Origin: Variovorax sp. EL159
Lineage (GTDB): Bacteria > Pseudomonadota > Gammaproteobacteria > Burkholderiales > Burkholderiaceae_C
Assembly: GCF_900100965.1 (NCBI RefSeq)
Contig: NZ_FMUJ01000003.1
Coordinates: 124,001 to 188,000, forward strand
DNA: 64,000 bases
Direction of reading: 5' to 3'
Within the stretch, counting starts at the first letter, position 1; every line of letters starts with the position of its first letter. This document shows positions 58,589 to 64,000 of this stretch, one piece after another. The translations under genes and the position numbers were made by a program. The notes below the pieces were generated by a model. It did no database searches. It saw only the letters and a program-made list of their open reading frames with translations, and had not been told where the DNA came from.

Positions 58589-58592
58589 CGCC

Positions 58593-59618
58593 ATGCCGGA
58601 CAAACCGGGGCGCGTGAAGGCGGGCGGATGCCCGTCCGCGCAAGAACGCCTGCGCGGCATGGCGGTGGTGAGCGCACTGCTGATCGTCGCGGTGATCGCG
58701 GTGCTGGCGGCCAGCCTGCTCGGGCGGCAGTCGAGCTTTATCCGCACCACCCAGGGCGAGCAGTTCCGCGTGCAGGCCCGGTGGCTGCTGCGCGGCGAAG
58801 TGGGCGAGGCCCAGCGCACGCTGCGCGCCGAGGCCGCGCGCGAACCGACCACGCGGCTCGACGGGCTGTGGAACCGGGCCTTCTCGCGTCAGGGCGCGGG
58901 GCAGGTCGCTGCCGATGGCGGGCGGCTGGTCAGCGAGATCACGGACGAGCAGGGCAAGTTCAACCTGCGCAACCTGGTCGATCGGGGGCGCATCGATCCG
59001 GCCGAGGCCGAGGTGTTCACGCGCCTGTGCGCGCTGGTGGGCGTGCCCGCGCCGCAGGCGCAGTCGATCATGCGGCGCGTGGCCCTGAGCCTGGGCGACG
59101 CCGACCAGCAATCGGCCGGCAATGTGCCCGACACCGTTCGCGTGCAGGCGGCCAAGGTCTCCGAAAGCCTCGGCCTGCCGGCCGAACTGCCGCGCACCGC
59201 GCAGGCGCCGCGGCTGCGCGCACTGGAAGACCTGCTGGCCGTGCCCGGCGTGGACGGCAACGTGCTCGCGCGGCTCACGCCCTTCGTGACCGTGCTGCCC
59301 GAGCGGACCTGGATCAACTCGAACACCGCGAGCGCCGAGGTCGTGGCCTCGGGCGTGCCGGGGCTTTCGCTGGAGCGTGCCCGCGCCTTGCTGGCGGCGC
59401 GCGACAAGGGCCAGTGGTTCATCAACCGGGGCGACTTCACCCAGCGCCTGCGCATGCCGGACCAGGACTTCACCGAGCTGCGCGTGGGCATCACCAGCAA
59501 CTGGTTTCGCGTGGCGAGCGTGCTCGACACCGTGCGCACGAAGTTCGTTCTGACGGCCCTGCTGCATGACGACAAGCGCTCGCTGCCGCGCGTGGTGTGG
59601 TTGCGGGAGGGTGTGTGA
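58593..59618 (+). CDS. gspK: type II secretion minor pseudopilin GspK
   Basis: A 341-residue large minor pseudopilin. The N-terminus has the prepilin-type site RG/MAVVSALLIVAVIAVLA without the Glu5 of other pseudopilins, as is normal for GspK. The large globular domain shows ITDEQGKFNLRNLVDRG and INSNTASAEVVASGVPGLS, both typical. GspK caps the pseudopilus tip together with GspI and GspJ, whose genes are not seen. The stop overlaps the gspL start in GTGA. Confidence 0.94.
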   Translation: MPDKPGRVKAGGCPSAQERLRGMAVVSALLIVAVIAVLAASLLGRQSSFIRTTQGEQFRVQARWLLRGEVGEAQRTLRAEAAREPTTRLDGLWNRAFSRQGAGQVAADGGRLVSEITDEQGKFNLRNLVDRGRIDPAEAEVFTRLCALVGVPAPQAQSIMRRVALSLGDADQQSAGNVPDTVRVQAAKVSESLGLPAELPRTAQAPRLRALEDLLAVPGVDGNVLARLTPFVTVLPERTWINSNTASAEVVASGVPGLSLERARALLAARDKGQWFINRGDFTQRLRMPDQDFTELRVGITSNWFRVASVLDTVRTKFVLTALLHDDKRSLPRVVWLREGV

Positions 59619-60805
59619 AGGTCGATCTGCTGCGCCTGGTGCTGCCGCCGTGGACGGGCGGCGACGCATCCGATATCGCCGTGCACTGTGGCTACCGCCT
59701 GCCCGATGGGCGGTGGCGCGACGGCGGCGTGCGTGCCCTGTCGGCCATCGCCGGCGACTTCAACGCGAAACGGCTCGAAGTCGGCCTGCATCCCGGCGAC
59801 GTGCCGATGGCCGCCTTCACGTTGCCGCCGCTGTCGGGCCGGCGGCTGCAGGCGGCGGTGCAGGGCGCCATCGAGCCTTGCGCGTTGCAGCCGCTGGACC
59901 GGCTGGTGACGGGCTTCGGCCCGCGCGGCGCGGACGGCGTCGTGCCTGCCGCATGGATCGCGCGCCATGTCATCGAAGGCTGGCTCGCATTGCTGCGGCA
60001 GCATGGATTGGTGGTGCGCGAGCTGCAGCTTCCGGCCGCGTTCCTGCCATGCCCGGCGCAAGGCTGGGTGGCCCGCCAGGTCGATCGCTGGCTCGTGGTC
60101 CGCACGGGGTTGCATCAGGGCTTTTCGCAGTGGCTGCCTGAAGGTGTGGACCGCGCGGTGGCTCTTGTGGCGGCGCAGGCTGGTGGCGATGCGGAGCCTC
60201 CGGCCGTGCAATGGATGGGCAACGGCGAAGGCGATCCGGCCGAAGCCTGGTTGGGCGATGGCTGGCGCTGGGCGTTGTCGTCGGGCGAAGCCGAGGGCAA
60301 CGAAGCAGCCGCGGCGCTGGTGCGGCCGGCGGTCGCCTGGGGTGTCGTTGCCGTTGCGGTGTGGCTGACCGGGTTGAACGTCTACGCGAGCCAGTTGGCA
60401 TCGCAAGGGCTGGCGTTGAAGCGGCAGATGGCGGCGCGGGTGAAGGCAGCCTTTCCCGACGTGCCGGTGGTCGTCGATCCGGTAAAGCAGGCGAAGCAGC
60501 AGAAAGAGGCGCTCGCGGCCGGCGCGGTGCCATCGGCCACCAGCGATGCAGCGGGTCTACTGCGTGTGGCAACGGGCCTGCTGGCACAGGCGGCGCCGGG
60601 ACAGGTGCAGGGGCTGCGCTACGCGGCGGGCGAACTGCGCGTCCGCTGGCGTGAAGGCGCCGCGCCGAGCGCCGAGGCGTGGCATGCGCTGCAGACCAAG
60701 GCCACCGAACAAGGCCTCGCCGTTCAAAGCGACGCGGAGGGCATGCGCGTGACCGTGGCCACCACCGCGCCCGACAGCGCCGTCGTCAAGAAGGGCGCGC
60801 CGTGA
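59615..60805 (+). CDS. gspL: type II secretion inner-membrane protein GspL
   Basis: A 396-residue protein from GTG 59615 behind GGGAGG. The first 250 residues are the cytoplasmic actin-like domain that docks the ATPase GspE. A single membrane helix lies near RPAVAWGVVAVAVWLTGLNV (about 242-262), then a periplasmic ferredoxin-like domain. Sequence identity in this family is low, so the call relies on topology plus the operon position between gspK and gspM. GTGA overlaps occur at both ends. Confidence 0.9.
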   Translation: MKVDLLRLVLPPWTGGDASDIAVHCGYRLPDGRWRDGGVRALSAIAGDFNAKRLEVGLHPGDVPMAAFTLPPLSGRRLQAAVQGAIEPCALQPLDRLVTGFGPRGADGVVPAAWIARHVIEGWLALLRQHGLVVRELQLPAAFLPCPAQGWVARQVDRWLVVRTGLHQGFSQWLPEGVDRAVALVAAQAGGDAEPPAVQWMGNGEGDPAEAWLGDGWRWALSSGEAEGNEAAAALVRPAVAWGVVAVAVWLTGLNVYASQLASQGLALKRQMAARVKAAFPDVPVVVDPVKQAKQQKEALAAGAVPSATSDAAGLLRVATGLLAQAAPGQVQGLRYAAGELRVRWREGAAPSAEAWHALQTKATEQGLAVQSDAEGMRVTVATTAPDSAVVKKGAP

Positions 60806-61428
60806 TCGCCGACCGCCTGCGTCCGATGCTCCACCGCCTGCGTCCGATGCTCCACCGCCTGGCTCCGGCACGGCAATGGCTGCGCGAGGGAACGACCCGG
60901 TGGTGCGCGCTGTCTTCGCGCGATCGCCTAGCCGTGTGCAGCGCCGCCCTCGTGATGACGCTCGCCGTGCTGTGGCTGGCCTTCGCGAAGCCGGCGCTCG
61001 ACAACGTCACGCGCTGGCAGCGCGACCTGCCGAAGCTGCGTGCGCAATCCGCCGAACTCGATCAGGTGCTGTCGGGCGTGCCAACGGCACAACCGGCCGC
61101 CGGTGCGAGCGAACCGCTGCAGGCAGGGCTGGACCGCGCAGGCCTGCAGGGCCTCTACCGCATCGATGCGATGGTGGCCGATGCACCGCCGACCACCGGC
61201 AAGCCCGTGCCGGCAAAGGCATGGCGGATCGAGTTCGCCAAGCCGGTTGTTGCCGCGAAGTTTTTTCCGTGGCTGCTGGCCGTGTCTGCCCGCACCGACC
61301 TCGAACTCACCGGCGCTGTGCTCGACCGCACGGACAGCGCCGCCGCAGACCCAGCCGCCGGCCCGCAAGGGCATGTGCGCGGCGTGGTGGAGCTTCAGTC
61401 CACCTCACTCTACAAGGATGGCCCGTGA
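60802..61428 (+). CDS. gspM: type II secretion protein GspM
   Basis: A 208-residue bitopic protein from GTG 60802. A cytoplasmic N-terminus of about 45 residues carries a perfect repeat (RLRPMLH twice). One membrane helix (LAVCSAALVMTLAVLWLAFA) and a periplasmic domain follow. It pairs with GspL in the inner-membrane platform. The call is by size, topology and operon order. No gspN follows; the gspD frame begins at the gspM stop. Confidence 0.88.
   Translation: MIADRLRPMLHRLRPMLHRLAPARQWLREGTTRWCALSSRDRLAVCSAALVMTLAVLWLAFAKPALDNVTRWQRDLPKLRAQSAELDQVLSGVPTAQPAAGASEPLQAGLDRAGLQGLYRIDAMVADAPPTTGKPVPAKAWRIEFAKPVVAAKFFPWLLAVSARTDLELTGAVLDRTDSAAADPAAGPQGHVRGVVELQSTSLYKDGP
60814..60855 (+). repeat. 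two perfect 21-bp tandem repeats inside gspM
   Basis: The unit CGCCTGCGTCCGATGCTCCAC occupies 60814-60834 and 60835-60855 without a mismatch, and a partial third copy (CGCCTG) follows. In frame it encodes two copies of RLRPMLH in the cytoplasmic tail, so copy-number change would keep the reading frame. Confidence 0.9.
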
Positions 61429-61436
61429 TACGAGAG

Positions 61437-64000
61437 ATGAAAGGCGCAGCGATGCGCCGATGGACCGTGGCCTGTTGCATCGGGCTGGCCGCCTTGCCGC
61501 CGTGTGCGATGGGCGCGACCGGCGCGACAGCCGGCGCACCCGCGGCCGTGGAGCGCGCGCCCGCGCCGCAGCCCGCCCGCAGCGGCAGGGACGACAAGGT
61601 GGTGCTGAACTTCGTCGATGCGGACATCACCTCCGTGGTCTCGGCGCTGGCCAGATTCCTGGGCCGCAACTTCCTGTTCGACCCGCGCGTGAAGGGGCAG
61701 ATCACGCTGGTCTCCGAAGGCGAGGTGCCTGCGGCCACGGCCTACAGCATGCTGGCGTCGGCATTGCGCATGCGTGGCTTTGCGATCGTCGATGTGGGCG
61801 AGGTCAGCCGCGTCGTGCCCGTGGCCGACGCCAAGATGCAGGGCGGCTCGGTCAACACGCGCAACCCCGGCGGCGGCTTGGCAACGCGCACCTTCCGGCT
61901 GAACTACGAGAACGCCGAGGCCATGGTGCCGGTGCTCAAGCCGCTGATCGCGGCCGAGAACACCATCACCGCTTACCAGGCCAACAACACGCTGGTGGTG
62001 ACCGACTACATCGACAACCTCGAACGGCTGGCCCGCATCATCGAGAGCATCGACACGCCGACCTCGCTGGACTCGGAAGTCATCAAGCTGAAGAACGGCG
62101 TGGCGGTGGACATCGCCGGGCTCGCCACCGAACTGCTGGAAGGCAGCGGCGACAAAGGCAAGCGCGACATCGTGGTGCTGGCCGACCCGCGCTCCAACAG
62201 CATCGTGATCCGCTCCAGCAGCCCGGGGCGAACCTCGCTGGCCCGCGAGCTGGTCGCCAAGCTCGAGAATGCGCAGAGCGATCCGGGCAACCTGCACGTG
62301 GTTTACCTGCGCAACGCGCAGGCAGTGAACCTGTCGGGCGTGCTGCGCGGGCTGCTCACGGGCGAGTCGCCAGCAGACCCGGCCACCACCGGCGGCGGCT
62401 CGGTGCGTGCGGCGCTGGGCGCGGGCGGCATGCTCAGCGGGGCAGGGGGCGCGAACGGCGCGGGCAATGGCGCGGCGGGCAGCAGTTCTTCGAACCGGAG
62501 CACGAGTGGCACGGGCAGCACGACCGGCAGCGGTGGCAGCAGCAGCTCGACGAGCGGTGGCCTGCGCGGCATCGGGGGCGCGGGTGGCACAGGCGGCCAG
62601 TCCGGCACTGCGAGCGGCGGCAGCGGCTCCACCGCCTTCTCGGCCGGCGGCGTCACGGTGCAGGCCGATGCCACCACCAACACGCTCATCATCGCGGCAC
62701 CCGAGCCGATGTACCGCAGCCTGCGCCGGGTGATCGACACGCTCGACCAGCGGCGCGCGCAGGTGCTGGTCGAAAGCCTGATCGTCGAGGTGACCGAGAC
62801 CGACGTCTCCGAGCTGGGCATCCAGTGGATGGCCGGCGGGGGCAACGGCCGCGTGATCGGCGGTGCGAACTTCGGCGGTGCCACGCTCAACCCGAATGCG
62901 CGCAACACCATCGAGGCCATGCCGCGCGGCCTGAACATCGGCGTGGTCGACGGCACCGTCAAATTGCCGGGCGTGGGCGAGATCCTCAACCTCAAGCTGC
63001 TGGCGCGCGCGCTGCAGACCAAGGGCGGCGCCAACATCCTGTCGACGCCCAACATCCTCACGCTGGACAACGAGGCCGCCTCGATCATGGTCGGCAAGAC
63101 CGTGCCCTTCGTGAGCGGTCAGTACATCACCAACGGCAACAGCAGCACCAATCCCTTCCAGACCATCCAGCGCGAGGACATCGGCCTGAAGCTGAACATC
63201 CGCCCGCAGATTTCCGAGGGCGGCACGGTCAAGCTCGACATCTACCAGGAGGTGTCGAGCATCGACGACCAGGCATCGAGCGCGGCCAGCGGCATCGTCA
63301 CGAACAAGCGGGCGCTCGACACCAGCATCCTGGTCGACGACGGCCAGATCATGGTGCTCGGCGGGCTCATGGAAGACAACGTCACCAACGGCACCGACGC
63401 CGTGCCGGGCCTGGGCTCGCTGCCGGTGGTGGGCAACCTGTTTCGCTACGACAAGCGCCAGCGCGTCAAGACCAACCTGATGGTCTTTCTGCGGCCCTAC
63501 GTGATTCGCGATGCCGACGCGAGCCGCAGCCTCACGCTCGACCGCTACAACTTCATGCGCGCGCGGCAGGGGCGCTCGCGGCCGATGCCTCATGGGGTGC
63601 TGCCCGATCTCGGCGGGCCTGCATTGCCCCCTTCGGACGTGCCCACCGTGGGCCGCGCGCCCGAGGTCGACCTGCGTCCGCAGAACTGGGAGCGCACGCG
63701 CGAGCAGACACCGCCGCCCACCGCGTCGGCCACCGAGCTGCGCCGGTCGCCCGAGGTGCAGGCCCCGCTGCCGGTCACGCGCTCGCAGTTACCCAGGGGC
63801 GTGACGGTGGACTCGGACCCCACCGCGCTCTACGGCAGCGCCAACGACAAGCTCGCCGTGGTGCAGATCGCCGACGTGAAGACCGAATCGGATGCGGTGC
63901 TTGTCGTCAAGCGGGTGCGCATCAGCGGCATTGGGGCCTACATCGTGAGCGGGCCGGGCGGCGAGGGCAACATGGTGCGCGCAGACGTTCCACGCGATCC
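61437..64000 (+). CDS. gspD: type II secretion outer-membrane secretin GspD, cut by window edge
   Basis: At least 854 codons from ATG 61437 (GTG 61425 and ATG 61452 are alternatives), with a signal peptide around MRRWTVACCIGLAALPPCAM. The N0 domain begins VVLNFVDADITSVVSALARF, then N1-N3 (VVYLRNAQAVNLSGVLRGLL). N3 is interrupted by a roughly 90-residue Gly/Ser/Thr-rich insert (62385-62655). The secretin core runs from QVLVESLIVEVTETDVSELG to VPGLGSLPVVGNLFRYDKRQ and KTNLMVFLRPYVIRD. The frame then continues past the normal end: a Pro-rich linker and a segment resembling a SPOR domain (LAVVQIADVKTESDAVLVVK). No stop is reached by position 64000. Confidence 0.94.
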   Translation, partial: MKGAAMRRWTVACCIGLAALPPCAMGATGATAGAPAAVERAPAPQPARSGRDDKVVLNFVDADITSVVSALARFLGRNFLFDPRVKGQITLVSEGEVPAATAYSMLASALRMRGFAIVDVGEVSRVVPVADAKMQGGSVNTRNPGGGLATRTFRLNYENAEAMVPVLKPLIAAENTITAYQANNTLVVTDYIDNLERLARIIESIDTPTSLDSEVIKLKNGVAVDIAGLATELLEGSGDKGKRDIVVLADPRSNSIVIRSSSPGRTSLARELVAKLENAQSDPGNLHVVYLRNAQAVNLSGVLRGLLTGESPADPATTGGGSVRAALGAGGMLSGAGGANGAGNGAAGSSSSNRSTSGTGSTTGSGGSSSSTSGGLRGIGGAGGTGGQSGTASGGSGSTAFSAGGVTVQADATTNTLIIAAPEPMYRSLRRVIDTLDQRRAQVLVESLIVEVTETDVSELGIQWMAGGGNGRVIGGANFGGATLNPNARNTIEAMPRGLNIGVVDGTVKLPGVGEILNLKLLARALQTKGGANILSTPNILTLDNEAASIMVGKTVPFVSGQYITNGNSSTNPFQTIQREDIGLKLNIRPQISEGGTVKLDIYQEVSSIDDQASSAASGIVTNKRALDTSILVDDGQIMVLGGLMEDNVTNGTDAVPGLGSLPVVGNLFRYDKRQRVKTNLMVFLRPYVIRDADASRSLTLDRYNFMRARQGRSRPMPHGVLPDLGGPALPPSDVPTVGRAPEVDLRPQNWERTREQTPPPTASATELRRSPEVQAPLPVTRSQLPRGVTVDSDPTALYGSANDKLAVVQIADVKTESDAVLVVKRVRISGIGAYIVSGPGGEGNMVRADVPRD

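Noticed and set aside
62390..62660. Repetitive G/C-rich DNA in gspD considered as a CRISPR-like or satellite array
   Set aside because: No constant repeat and spacer pattern; it is in frame and encodes a Gly/Ser/Thr linker of the secretin.

Overview
The window is high-G+C DNA with tightly packed genes, many start/stop overlaps of the ATGA type, and frequent GTG/TTG starts. The gene content (biotin genes, many flavin monooxygenases, many ABC importers, a type II secretion operon, CoA-degradation clusters) suggests a betaproteobacterium of the Comamonadaceae, most like Variovorax. That placement is an inference from gene content, not from a marker gene. I saw no tRNA, rRNA, CRISPR array or insertion sequence.

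Layout. 1-3678 (minus): the end of a peptide-type ABC importer (DppC-like and DppB-like permeases), an alpha/beta hydrolase and a C45-type N-terminal-nucleophile hydrolase, with a divergent LysR regulator (3829-4722). 4838-5149: a small basic protein. 5521-8898: biotin genes bioA-bioF-bioD. 8881-15527: aldo/keto reductase, AraC regulator, cyclopropane fatty acid synthase, MFS exporter, YghZ-type aldo/keto reductase. 15852-19707: a compact three-gene TOMM (azole/azoline RiPP) cluster with a large BMA_0021/BMA_0022-like precursor, an LCMT-type methyltransferase and a fused cyclodehydratase/YcaO protein. 19723-20860: dodecin, a doubtful small ORF and a kinase-like gene broken by one stop codon.

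20962-29892 is one directional run: two luciferase-like monooxygenases, an M20 deacylase, a GNAT acetyltransferase, a fused amino-acid ABC permease-ATPase, two paralogous binding proteins and a third luciferase-like enzyme, closed by a strong intrinsic terminator. The set matches the Bacillus ytm/yxe logic of N-acetylation, S-side-chain oxidation and deacetylation used to salvage S-substituted cysteines. 30163-35501 is a complete Dpp/Gsi-type peptide importer.

35522-42063 (minus) is a seven-gene CoA-dependent degradation operon (ligase, SCP-x-type thiolase, two MaoC-type hydratases, SDR, enoyl-CoA hydratase/isomerase, acyl-CoA dehydrogenase) divergent from an AraC-type regulator, with a perfect inverted repeat between them. 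43338-57845 holds an ankyrin protein, two TPR proteins, a lipoprotein hydrolase paired with an Lnb/DUF4105 protein, a large propeller-amidohydrolase lipoprotein, a PatZ-like protein acetyltransferase, a small lipoprotein and an orphan Rap1a/Tai-like immunity protein.

58133-64000 is a type II secretion operon in the order gspG-K-L-M-D. It lacks gspH, I and J between G and K, and the secretin runs off the right edge while entering what looks like a SPOR-type domain. The most interesting items are the TOMM cluster, the S-cysteine salvage locus and the secretin with its C-terminal extension.
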